Shown: one piece after another, positions 7,684-14,943 of the stretch
How positions within the stretch are numbered: position 1 is the stretch's first letter
Layout: the number at the start of each line of letters is the position of its first letter
DNA from: Brumimicrobium ulvae
Lineage (GTDB): Bacteria; Bacteroidota; Bacteroidia; Flavobacteriales_D; Crocinitomicaceae
Direction of reading: 5' to 3'
DNA length: 42,409 bases
Assembly: GCF_947504225.1 (NCBI RefSeq)
Contig: NZ_CANNGT010000016.1
Coordinates: forward strand, 1 to 42,409
Notes under the pieces: generated by a model
Told to the model about the DNA's origin: nothing
Databases searched by the model: none
Seen by the model: only the letters and a program-made list of their open reading frames with translations
Position numbers and translations under genes: made by a program

Positions 7684-8204
7684 ATTTATTATTTAATATT
7701 TTTTTATCTGGCTTATTATTGATTTTCGTTTCTTTTGAGATAGACAATGATCTAAATGATATGAAGAAAGGAGCTTTAATTTACTACGGAGATAATTTCT
7801 ACTTCATTGAAGACTATTGCATAATGAATAAAGATGATTTAAGTACTTTTCCTGCGGACACTTGTTTTCAGGTAAAACTATTGCCTATTCATGAAATAAA
7901 AGCGAATGCACGAAAGTTTAAAAAGATTAAGCTAGAGGGTGTTTCAGAAAAGGAGGATAAAAAATGGAAATATATTTATTATAGTAATGTTGAAATTGAT
8001 ATGAGTTCTTCGAAACTTTCGACCAAAAGAATTGTTAACCGGACAGATTTTTTTTACTCGGAAGAACTTCATACTATTCATACCAAAGATTTTATTTTAA
8101 ATCCATCTTTTAAGAGTTTTAAAATAGGTCGATTAGGAAAACGTTCAAAAAGAAGCTTTATTAATGAAATAGAAGTTACTCCACCTGATACATTTCATTG
8201 GTGA
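7680..8204 (+). CDS. Exported small protein, possible orphan immunity protein
   Basis: 174 residues starting with a hydrophobic segment (FLSGLLLIFVSF) that could be a signal peptide or anchor. The rest is basic and strand-like with no motif I know. It overlaps the gene before it by ATGA. It closes the RHS module; only the HTH fragment and the last palindrome lie beyond. Its role is unknown, and an immunity role is a guess from the neighbourhood. Confidence 0.45.
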   Translation: MNLLFNIFLSGLLLIFVSFEIDNDLNDMKKGALIYYGDNFYFIEDYCIMNKDDLSTFPADTCFQVKLLPIHEIKANARKFKKIKLEGVSEKEDKKWKYIYYSNVEIDMSSSKLSTKRIVNRTDFFYSEELHTIHTKDFILNPSFKSFKIGRLGKRSKRSFINEIEVTPPDTFHW

Positions 8205-8227
8205 TTTTTTGAGCGGCTATTTATCCC

Positions 8228-8373
8228 TTACGCATAATTTTTTCTCGTACTAGCATCCCTCAAAAAAGCATCTATAAACTTAATAGCGGTCTGTTGATCA
8301 TCAGGCGATAGCTTTTGCAGCCGAATAACACGTTTAAGCATATCGGGGTTTACTTCGGTGTCGGTATTTCCAA
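8228..8373 (-). pseudogene. C-terminal fragment of an XRE-type HTH regulator
   Basis: About 45 codons ending in a stop at 8228 read LKRVIRLQKLSPDDQQTAI followed by KFIDAFLRD and end in KNYA. This resembles the C-terminal tail of small Bacteroidota XRE-family regulators (helix after the HTH, then FIDAFLRD). The HTH itself is missing because the reading frame enters the long palindrome at 8374. The frame stays open through the palindrome, giving an artificial 66-codon ORF. Confidence 0.5.
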
Positions 8374-8417
8374 CCCAAGATGCCGCGAAATTTAGCGCAG
8401 CTTCTCGTGGCCTTGGG
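8374..8417 (+). repeat. Long palindromic repeat, copy 5
   Basis: Left arm CCCAAGatGCCgCGAAA, conserved loop and right arm. This is the last copy; I see none in the remaining 34 kb. It cuts the HTH fragment and marks the end of the accessory island. Confidence 0.75.
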
Positions 8418-8471
8418 TTTCCATACATAAATCACCTTCAAGAATCATAATCTAATGATCTAATCAAAAAT

Positions 8472-9551
8472 CTACGTGAAATACCTAAAATCTTGCTTAT
8501 TCTTAATCTTCTTCACCGCAGCAAAAATCAAACTAATCGTAGCTTCTACATCTTCTCTGTGCGTCATCTCAACCGTGGTATGCATGTAACGAATAGGTAA
8601 AGAAATCAATGCTGAAGGAACACCTTCGTTACTGTAGGCAAAAGCATCAGTATCTGTTCCTGTGGCACGAGATGCAGCTTGACGTTGGAATGCAATTTTT
8701 TCTTCGTTCGCTGCGTCAATGATTAACTTCAATAAGTTGTTTTGTACAGCTGGACCATAAGTTAAAACAGGACCTTTACCACCTTTGAAATCTCCATGTT
8801 CTTTCTTATCGATGAGCGGGGTTCCAGTGTCGTGACAAACATCAGTAACTATTGCAACATCTGGTTTGATTTTATGTGCAATCATTTGGGCCCCACGTAA
8901 ACCAATCTCTTCTTGAACTGAATTTACAATGTATAATCCAAAAGGAAGTTTTGTTTTGGACTCTTTTATCATTCTTGCCACTTGTGCAATCATGAATCCA
9001 CCAATGCGGTTGTCTAATGCTCTCCCGACATAACGGTTCTTGTTCAAAATCATGAATTCATCCTCAAAAGTGACAACACACCCTACATGAACGCCTAATT
9101 CTTCAACCTCTTCTTTGGTACTGCATCCACAGTCTAAAGTGATGTTTTTTAAACTCGGTTTTGGGTCTTTATCATGACGTGTATGAATTGCAGGCCATCC
9201 AAAAACAGCTTTTACCGTTCCTTTGTCCGTATGAATATTCACACGCTTAGAAGGTGCAATCATGTGATCAGAACCACCATTTCTGCGAACATAAATAAAT
9301 CCATCATCTGTAATGTAGTGCACAAACCAAGCAATCTCATCTGCATGTGCTTCAATGACTACTTTGTACTCAGCCTCAGGATTAATAACCCCAACAACAG
9401 TTCCATAGTTGTCCACCATATAATCGTCAATGTATGGTTTGATGTATTCCAACCACATTTTTTGACCCGATGATTCAAAACCAGTGGGAGAGGCATTGTT
9501 TAAATATTTCTCTAAAAAGACTTTACTTTCTTTAGTGATCGCTTTACTCAT
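8472..9551 (-). CDS. M42-family zinc/cobalt aminopeptidase
   Basis: 359 residues from the ATG at 9549-9551; a longer frame to 9590 adds only an unlikely Phe-rich leader. The M42 metal ligands are visible: His69 in EAHADE, Asp180 in RALDNRIGG, Glu214/Glu215 in QEEIG, Asp237 in TDVCHD and a late His in RYMHTTVE. M42 enzymes form large tetrahedral aminopeptidases in the cytoplasm that trim short peptides. A TATCTTTG box lies 16 bp upstream (9567-9574). The gene is divergent from the rhodanese run, with a tandem repeat between them. Confidence 0.9.
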   Translation of the reverse strand: MSKAITKESKVFLEKYLNNASPTGFESSGQKMWLEYIKPYIDDYMVDNYGTVVGVINPEAEYKVVIEAHADEIAWFVHYITDDGFIYVRRNGGSDHMIAPSKRVNIHTDKGTVKAVFGWPAIHTRHDKDPKPSLKNITLDCGCSTKEEVEELGVHVGCVVTFEDEFMILNKNRYVGRALDNRIGGFMIAQVARMIKESKTKLPFGLYIVNSVQEEIGLRGAQMIAHKIKPDVAIVTDVCHDTGTPLIDKKEHGDFKGGKGPVLTYGPAVQNNLLKLIIDAANEEKIAFQRQAASRATGTDTDAFAYSNEGVPSALISLPIRYMHTTVEMTHREDVEATISLIFAAVKKIKNKQDFRYFT

Positions 9552-9566
9552 TTTTTTGATTTTTCT

Positions 9567-9574
9567 CAAAGATA
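9567..9574 (-). promoter_or_regulatory. Promoter -7 box of the M42 aminopeptidase
   Basis: TATCTTTG on the minus strand fits the Bacteroidota TAnnTTTG element. A TTCG 19 bp upstream, inside the first unit of the tandem repeat, could be the -33 element. Confidence 0.45.
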
Positions 9575-9588
9575 AAAAATCAAAAAAC

Positions 9589-9693
9589 AATTACGAATCG
9601 TTTAATTACGAATTACGAATCGTTCAATTACGAATTACGAATCGTTCAATTACGAATTGGGAATGGGGAATTCGTAATTCGTAATTCGTAATT
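9589..9693. repeat. 22-bp tandem repeat with inverted partner, in a divergent promoter region
   Basis: Three tandem 22-bp units occupy 9589-9654; each starts AATTACGAATCGTT and the first has one change. After a short spacer, 9669-9693 holds AATTCGT three times plus AATT, the reverse complement of the repeat core, so the array can fold into a long hairpin. Confidence 0.85.
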
Positions 9694-9696
9694 GAC

Positions 9697-9704
9697 TATA
9701 TTTG
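9697..9704 (+). promoter_or_regulatory. Promoter -7 box of the rhodanese operon
   Basis: TATATTTG matches TAnnTTTG, 27 bp before the ATG at 9731. The -33 region would lie inside the AATTCGT repeats and has no clear TTTG. Confidence 0.4.
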
Positions 9705-9730
9705 TCAAGAAATTATTTTGATTGAGAACG

Positions 9731-10045
9731 ATGAAAGATATAACAGTACAAGAACTAGCTTCAGCTTTAAAAGAGAATAAATCATTTACATTATTGGATG
9801 TGCGTGAAAACTATGAGTATAAGATAGGTCACCTTCAGTGTGTTCACATTCCAATGGATGAAATTCAAGCACGTGCAACAGAACTAGACTGTGAAAAAGA
9901 AACTTATGTAATGTGTAAAACAGGGAAACGTGCTGCAGCAGTTGCTAATTTCTTATGTACTAATTTTAATTTTACAAACATCGGAATTGTGATTGGTGGA
10001 GTAGAGGCATATGCCAATGAAATTGATCAATCAATCGAAGTATAA
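9731..10045 (+). CDS. Single-domain rhodanese
   Basis: 104 residues from the ATG at 9731; a TTG at 9722 is an alternative start. It is a single rhodanese domain with LLDVREN..EY near 21-30 and the active-site loop CKTGKR with Cys62, the residue that carries the persulfide. Such proteins move sulfane sulfur in the cytoplasm. It begins a four-gene plus-strand run, and its stop overlaps the next ATG by one base. Nothing in the run suggests a specific sulfur acceptor. Confidence 0.85.
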   Translation: MKDITVQELASALKENKSFTLLDVRENYEYKIGHLQCVHIPMDEIQARATELDCEKETYVMCKTGKRAAAVANFLCTNFNFTNIGIVIGGVEAYANEIDQSIEV

Positions 10046-10986
10046 TGGAAAAACAACCTCGATCGTTAACACAGTTGGCAGGGATTAGCCTACGTGGTAT
10101 TGCAATGGGCGCTGCAGATGTTATTCCTGGAGTTTCTGGGGGGACAATTGCTTTTATTACCGGAATTTATGAAGAACTGATTGGAAGTATCAGTAACATC
10201 AATCTTGCTGCGTTTAAAAAATTGAAAAACGAAGGATTAGCTTCTTTTTGGAAACATGTTAACGGAAATTTCTTCCTTGCTTTGCTTTTTGGAATTGCTG
10301 TTAGCGTCTTGTCTTTAGCAAGAGTAGTAACTTACTTATTGGTTGAATATCCTGTTTTACTTTGGGCATTTTTCTTCGGATTAATAGTTGCCAGTGCGCA
10401 GTTGATTTTAAAAACCGTGACGAGGTGGGAGGTGAAAACCGTTATTGGCCTCATTTTAGGAACTGCCATTGCAGCCTATATCTCTACTGTCCATGTTACA
10501 GCTAGTGGAGGGGAGTCTTGGTATGTTGTACTGAGTGGAGCAATCGCTATTTGTGCCATGATCCTACCTGGAATCAGTGGCTCTTTTATCCTTGTTCTCT
10601 TGGGGTCTTATGCACTTATCATTGAAGGCTTAAAGAACTTAGATTTTACAATAATTGGCTTGTTTTGCTTGGGCTGTTTAATTGGAATCCTCTCGTTTAG
10701 TCGATTGTTAAAATACTTATTCGAAAACTTTAAAAACCTTGTTTTAGCTATTCTTTCTGGATTTTTAATTGGATCTTTATTAAAGATTTGGCCCTGGAAG
10801 AATGCAATGGGAGATGCTCCAATTGTTGTGCATTCTGACGGAAGAGAAGATTGGATGATGGGTAATGTTATGCCTGGTAACTTTGTGGGAGAACCTCAAG
10901 TTCTTTATGTGGTGCTATTGGCACTTTTCGGATATCTTTTGGTTTATATCATGGATAAATTCGGAAATAAATCAAAAACAGTTTAG
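10045..10986 (+). CDS. DUF368 membrane protein, likely undecaprenyl-phosphate transporter
   Basis: 313 residues with about eight hydrophobic segments. Two family signatures are clear: GAADVIPGVSGGTIAFITG near 21-39 and the related MILPGISGSFILVLLGSY in the second half, reflecting an internal duplication. DUF368 (PopT-type) proteins were recently shown to return undecaprenyl phosphate across the inner membrane for cell-wall and polysaccharide synthesis. The function here is by family. It is coupled by a 1 bp overlap to the rhodanese gene and followed by aroE after 2 bp. Confidence 0.85.
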   Translation: MEKQPRSLTQLAGISLRGIAMGAADVIPGVSGGTIAFITGIYEELIGSISNINLAAFKKLKNEGLASFWKHVNGNFFLALLFGIAVSVLSLARVVTYLLVEYPVLLWAFFFGLIVASAQLILKTVTRWEVKTVIGLILGTAIAAYISTVHVTASGGESWYVVLSGAIAICAMILPGISGSFILVLLGSYALIIEGLKNLDFTIIGLFCLGCLIGILSFSRLLKYLFENFKNLVLAILSGFLIGSLLKIWPWKNAMGDAPIVVHSDGREDWMMGNVMPGNFVGEPQVLYVVLLALFGYLLVYIMDKFGNKSKTV

Positions 10987-10988
10987 AA

Positions 10989-11741
10989 ATGAGTCAACAA
11001 GGCACACGCAAGTTTGGACTACTAGGAAAGACGCTTGGACATTCGTTTTCAAGAAGTCACTTTATGGAAAAGTTTGAAAAAGAGGAAATAGATGCGCTTT
11101 TCGAAAATATAGAGCTTCCAGATGCGAATGCAGTGGAGGAATGGATGAAATCTGCACCATCCGAGTACACTGGCGTAAGTGTAACCATTCCCTATAAAGA
11201 AGTGGTGATTCCTTTTTTGGATGAATTGAGTCCAGAAGCAAAAGCAATTGGTGCTGTCAACTGTATTCATTTCAAAGATGGAAAGTCGATAGGACACAAT
11301 ACCGATGCTTATGGCTTTGGTCAGTCGATAAAACCTTTTCTGCGCAATATTCATGAACGCGCTTTGTTGTTAGGAACTGGTGGAGCATCAAAGGCAGTGG
11401 CTTATACTTTAAAGAACTTAGGAATTACAGTTGGACATATTTCAAGAACTCCAAATCCGGAGCAGATGATTTATGGATATGATCAAGCCAATGAGATTAT
11501 GGTAAAATCTTTTCTGATGATTGTGAATTGTACGCCGCTCGGAACTTCTCCTAATTTTGAGGAGAAACCTAATTTTCCTATTGAGTTCGTCGGTGAAGAT
11601 CATTTTGTAGTGGATTTAATATACAATCCATCAGAAACAAAATTCTTAAAATTGGCCCGTGAAAATGGAGCAGATACCCTAAACGGTTTGTCCATGCTTC
11701 ATCAACAAGCGATAAAAGCTTGGGAAATATGGAATAGCTAG
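10989..11741 (+). CDS. aroE: Shikimate dehydrogenase
   Basis: 250 residues. N-terminal substrate domain with LGHSFSRSHF (shikimate-binding Ser pair), then VTIPYKE with the catalytic Lys and NTDAYGF with its partner Asp. The NADP-binding Rossmann motif is LGTGGASKA. The C-terminus has NGLSMLHQQA, whose Gln contacts shikimate. It reduces 3-dehydroshikimate to shikimate with NADPH in aromatic amino acid synthesis. It sits third in the rhodanese-DUF368 run and no other aro gene is in the window. Confidence 0.93.
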   Translation: MSQQGTRKFGLLGKTLGHSFSRSHFMEKFEKEEIDALFENIELPDANAVEEWMKSAPSEYTGVSVTIPYKEVVIPFLDELSPEAKAIGAVNCIHFKDGKSIGHNTDAYGFGQSIKPFLRNIHERALLLGTGGASKAVAYTLKNLGITVGHISRTPNPEQMIYGYDQANEIMVKSFLMIVNCTPLGTSPNFEEKPNFPIEFVGEDHFVVDLIYNPSETKFLKLARENGADTLNGLSMLHQQAIKAWEIWNS

Positions 11742-11760
11742 TTATATTTGAAAACAACCA

Positions 11761-12432
11761 ATGTGTAGTATCACATCATTGACTAAAAACTTCTTTCCTG
11801 TGGACATTCTAAAATCATATATCAGAGAAGGTGAACATCAAACGCAAGATTTTAAATTTCGTGTGGATGACGCCAAAAAAATCGCTAGAACTTTGGCCGC
11901 ATTTGCCAATACTGACGGTGGAAGATTATTGATTGGAGTAAAGGACAATGGAAAAGTGGTGGGAGTCAACCCAGAAGAAGAATTCCATGTGATTCAGGGG
12001 GCTGCTTCTTTGTATTGTAAACCTGAATTAACGGTGAAAACCCAGATCATGCAGGACGATCATAAGTTGGTGCTAGAGGTTACGGTGGATGAGGTAGAAA
12101 ACAAACCCATTAAAGCGCTAGACGACGAAGGCGTTTGGAAAACTTATGTACGAAGGGAAGACCACACATTATTGGCCAATAAGATTTTGATTGGAGTTTG
12201 GAAGATGCAAAAAAACAAAATCTCTACTCCTCAAGCTTTTGATGAAAATGAACAATTGGTGTTGCAAACCATCAAGGAGGCGGGGCAAATTACCCTAAGT
12301 AAATTGTACCGTGTTACGCAACTCAAGAAAACCTATATTGATAAGTTAATGGTCTTGTTTGTGACATGGGAGGTGGTAAATATGAGTATTACTCCTGGTG
12401 GGACGTTTTTCTCAATAACCGAGAAGCTATAG
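11761..12432 (+). CDS. AlbA/Schlafen-type ATP-binding domain protein
   Basis: 223 residues. Residues 15-115 form an AlbA_2 (Schlafen-like, formerly AAA_4) domain, with EGEHQTQDFKFRV, then AFANTDGGRLLIGVKDNGKVVG. The C-terminal 60 residues look like a winged helix (ITLSKLYRVTQLKKTYIDKL). Proteins of this type are usually called putative transcriptional regulators; no substrate or target is known for this one. It follows aroE by 19 bp, so it may share the operon, and it faces the mscS gene convergently across a terminator. Confidence 0.8.
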   Translation: MCSITSLTKNFFPVDILKSYIREGEHQTQDFKFRVDDAKKIARTLAAFANTDGGRLLIGVKDNGKVVGVNPEEEFHVIQGAASLYCKPELTVKTQIMQDDHKLVLEVTVDEVENKPIKALDDEGVWKTYVRREDHTLLANKILIGVWKMQKNKISTPQAFDENEQLVLQTIKEAGQITLSKLYRVTQLKKTYIDKLMVLFVTWEVVNMSITPGGTFFSITEKL

Positions 12433-12541
12433 TTGGTTTTATAAAGCAAATTTCACACGATAATTATGTTCTTTATTCAACTTCGGAATTACAGGCATAT
12501 TCTGCAAAAGGAACAAGCATCGAAATTCATTTCAAATAAAA

Positions 12542-12575
12542 AAACCGTATGAAGTAAAATTACGACATACGGTTT
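12542..12575. terminator. Bidirectional terminator between convergent genes
   Basis: Perfect 10-bp stem AAACCGTATG/CATACGGTTT with a 14-base loop and A/T-rich flanks. It lies between the AlbA-type gene (plus) and mscS (minus), so it can serve both. Confidence 0.7.
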
Positions 12576-12601
12576 ACTATTGAATAGTTTATCTCTAAAT
12601 T

Positions 12602-13432
12602 CTAGTTTCCATCTACGTGTACATCCATTTGTGGGAAAGGAATAGATAGTCCTTCAACACCTCCACCAAATTTCTTATATACTTGCTTGTTTACATAGAA
12701 GTGAATATCCCAGTAATCTTCTTTTTTACACCAAACACGTACTGTTAAGTTCACTGAAGAATCACCTAATGAACCAAGTTCTACGAAAGGTTCAGGATCT
12801 TGAAATACTTTATCGTGGCTTTTCACAATTTCCAATACAGTATCTCTGGCCAATTTAAAGTCTTCACCATATCCGAATCCAAAGGTGAAATCAACACGAC
12901 GTGTTGGTTGCATGCTGTAGTTGGTGATGTTTCCAGTGTATAATGGACCGTTAGGCACGATAATCGTTTTATTGTCAGGAGTGGTCAATACGGTATGAAA
13001 TATCTGAATCTCTTTTACAGTTCCTGCCTCACCTTGACATTCTATATAGTCTCCAACTGTAAAAGGTTTAAAGATTAAGATCATTACTCCTCCAGCTAAA
13101 TTGCTTAGTGTTCCAGAGAATGCCATACCAATTGCTAAACCAGCGGCACCCAGTATAGCAATGAAAGAGGTCATTTCAATTCCTAACTGAGCAAAAACAG
13201 TGATAACAGTCAATACTTTTATAAGACCGCTGACTAATCCTTTCATAAAAGTGATTAATCCTTTGTCTGAGTCTCTTTTCTCAAGAATTTTAACCACCAT
13301 CTTACTGAAGAATTTTGCCAATCTCATCCCGATGATGAAAATAACAACAGCGATGAGCAAGTTGATTCCGATTTCGACTAGTGTGCTAAGAATATCTTCT
13401 TGAGAAATTCCAAATAGTTTTTCTGTATCCAT
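12602..13432 (-). CDS. mscS: Small-conductance mechanosensitive channel, MscS family
   Basis: 276 residues with three N-terminal membrane helices; the third is Gly/Ala-rich (ILGAAGLAIGMAFSGTLSNLAGG), as in the MscS pore helix. The soluble beta domain follows (PFTVGDYIEC, VPNGPLYTGNITN) and an alpha/beta C-terminal part ends in the family's FPQMDVHV. This is the MscS core length, with no extra domains. Such channels open under membrane tension to release solutes during hypo-osmotic shock. A TATATTTG box lies 37 bp upstream. Confidence 0.92.
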   Translation of the reverse strand: MDTEKLFGISQEDILSTLVEIGINLLIAVVIFIIGMRLAKFFSKMVVKILEKRDSDKGLITFMKGLVSGLIKVLTVITVFAQLGIEMTSFIAILGAAGLAIGMAFSGTLSNLAGGVMILIFKPFTVGDYIECQGEAGTVKEIQIFHTVLTTPDNKTIIVPNGPLYTGNITNYSMQPTRRVDFTFGFGYGEDFKLARDTVLEIVKSHDKVFQDPEPFVELGSLGDSSVNLTVRVWCKKEDYWDIHFYVNKQVYKKFGGGVEGLSIPFPQMDVHVDGN

Positions 13433-13468
13433 TATTTAAGTTTTGATTAATTAAATTAATTTAGATCA

Positions 13469-13476
13469 CAAATATA
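13469..13476 (-). promoter_or_regulatory. Promoter -7 box of mscS
   Basis: TATATTTG on the minus strand fits TAnnTTTG. The nearest TTTTG upstream is 26 bp away, longer than ideal. Confidence 0.4.
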
Positions 13477-13514
13477 AGGTTTTTAATCTGTCTGCATATA
13501 ATCAAAACGTTAGG

Positions 13515-14270
13515 ATGTTAATTTTATCTAAAGTCATATACTTTTTTATCACCCCATTAACTTGGTTAATACTGACGATTTTCTTCTGGGCCTTTGCAAA
13601 AAAGAAGAAAGTGAAGCAATTTGCTAAGGTGAGTTCTATTGTCATCGTTTTGTTTTTTTCGAATACTTTTATTTACAAAGAAGCTTTGCATTTGTGGGAA
13701 ATTCCTGCGGTTAATAAAAGTGAAGTTGAATACCATGATGTTGGAATTGTACTTGGTGGAATGTTTGAATATGACAATAGTGTTGACCGCTTGAGCATCA
13801 GGAGGGGAGGTGACCGAATTTGGCAAGCTATCGACCTGTATAAATCCAAAAAAATCAGTAAAATATGTATCGTTGGTAAACATGGTGATGTTACTGACAA
13901 AGGTTTGGATGAAGCCAATCAGTTAAAACTTCAATTGCTCGAGTGGGGAATTCCACCGCTTGATATTATTGTTGAAACTGAATCTAGAAACACGAATGAA
14001 AACGCCCAGTATACTGCCGCTTTGTTTAAACAGTCTTACCCTCACTTTGATTCTTTTTTGTTGATTACTTCAGCTCGACACATGAAACGCGCAAAAGCTT
14101 CTTTTGATCGTTACGGTATGCATGTAACTCCTTTTTCTACGGATCAATATACCGGAAATGAGCGTTTTTATCATTGGAATGAATTTATTGTTCCTGACTC
14201 AGATACTTTTACGGGTTGGTTTGGATTGATCAAAGAATGGGTGGGGTATGTAGGGTATTGGTTTTATTAA
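13515..14270 (+). CDS. DUF218 (YdcF/ElyC/SanA-like) membrane-anchored protein
   Basis: 251 residues. Two N-terminal membrane helices (about 5-27 and 38-55), then a DUF218 domain beginning VGIVLGGM, with ESRNTNENA in the middle and LLITSARHMKRA after it. The acidic and Ser/His residues of these motifs are the conserved ones in the family. ElyC and SanA affect envelope integrity and lipid-carrier use in Gram-negative bacteria, but the reaction is not settled. The gene stands alone, convergent with the NUDIX gene 28 bp away. Confidence 0.85.
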   Translation: MLILSKVIYFFITPLTWLILTIFFWAFAKKKKVKQFAKVSSIVIVLFFSNTFIYKEALHLWEIPAVNKSEVEYHDVGIVLGGMFEYDNSVDRLSIRRGGDRIWQAIDLYKSKKISKICIVGKHGDVTDKGLDEANQLKLQLLEWGIPPLDIIVETESRNTNENAQYTAALFKQSYPHFDSFLLITSARHMKRAKASFDRYGMHVTPFSTDQYTGNERFYHWNEFIVPDSDTFTGWFGLIKEWVGYVGYWFY

Positions 14271-14298
14271 TGATGAATTAACATTTTGTTATTAACCA

Positions 14299-14934
14299 TT
14301 ATTGGCTGTTTCCAACAAACAAATGCTTAAACTCATGCAATATCAATGCTGTTGCTCCCCAAACAATTTTATTGTTGATGTCGAAATAAGGAATATTGTC
14401 TAATGTTCCTCTTCCAGCAAGTTCAATACTTGTTTTTTTTATGATATTCTCTTCAAAAAGTTGACGCAAGGGAAAGGAAAAAATCTCTGCCACTTCACGG
14501 TTATTTCTAATAAAAATAGGGGGCTCTGTATAGTGAAAAACAAAAGGTTGTATACTGAAATTGCTTACAGGAATAAAAACAGGAGTTAATTCACCTAACA
14601 ACTCAAAACCTTCATACTTTAGCCCTATCTCTTCTACACATTCACGAATAGCTGTTTGCTTGAGACTCTGATCGAAGTCTTCCATTTTTCCACCGGGCAA
14701 GCAAACTTCTCCACTGTGCAGCCCACGATAGGGTGAACGTTCTGTTAAAACTCCTTTTAATTCCTTATGCTTTTCATAAAGAACTAATGCTACAGCGCTT
14801 TCTCTATAATTTTTGGCGTGTTTAATTGCCTCAGAAGAACGTCCTCTACCACCGGGAGACATAGGAATATGCGCTTCTTCACCGGGTAATTGGCGCGTCA
14901 GTTGTTTCCTTATTTCTTCAATTGTGATGTTCAT
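14299..14934 (-). CDS. NUDIX hydrolase, CoA pyrophosphatase (NudL) type
   Basis: 211 residues. The NUDIX box runs from LPGGKMEDFD to RECVEEIGL (about residues 78-103). Just before it is SPYRGLHSGEVCLPGG, the LLTKR/GEVSFPGG-like region typical of CoA pyrophosphatases (NudL/Nudt7). Such enzymes split CoA or its oxidised forms into phosphopantetheine and 3',5'-ADP. It runs on the minus strand, 9 bp after the lipoprotein gene at 14944, and may be co-transcribed with it. Confidence 0.85.
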   Translation of the reverse strand: MNITIEEIRKQLTRQLPGEEAHIPMSPGGRGRSSEAIKHAKNYRESAVALVLYEKHKELKGVLTERSPYRGLHSGEVCLPGGKMEDFDQSLKQTAIRECVEEIGLKYEGFELLGELTPVFIPVSNFSIQPFVFHYTEPPIFIRNNREVAEIFSFPLRQLFEENIIKKTSIELAGRGTLDNIPYFDINNKIVWGATALILHEFKHLFVGNSQ

Positions 14935-14943
14935 TGCTGTTGA

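Noticed and set aside
562..8417. Integron-like attC sites
   Set aside because: The palindromes lack the GTTRRRY/RYYYAAC core sites and no integrase gene is present in the window.
562..8417. CRISPR array
   Set aside because: The palindromic repeats are kilobases apart with genes between them, not regularly spaced, and no cas genes are present.
12421..12540. Open frame with no start after the AlbA-type gene, ending IEIHFK
   Set aside because: It is about 40 codons long with no start and no recognisable motif. It might be a gene scrap but cannot be supported.
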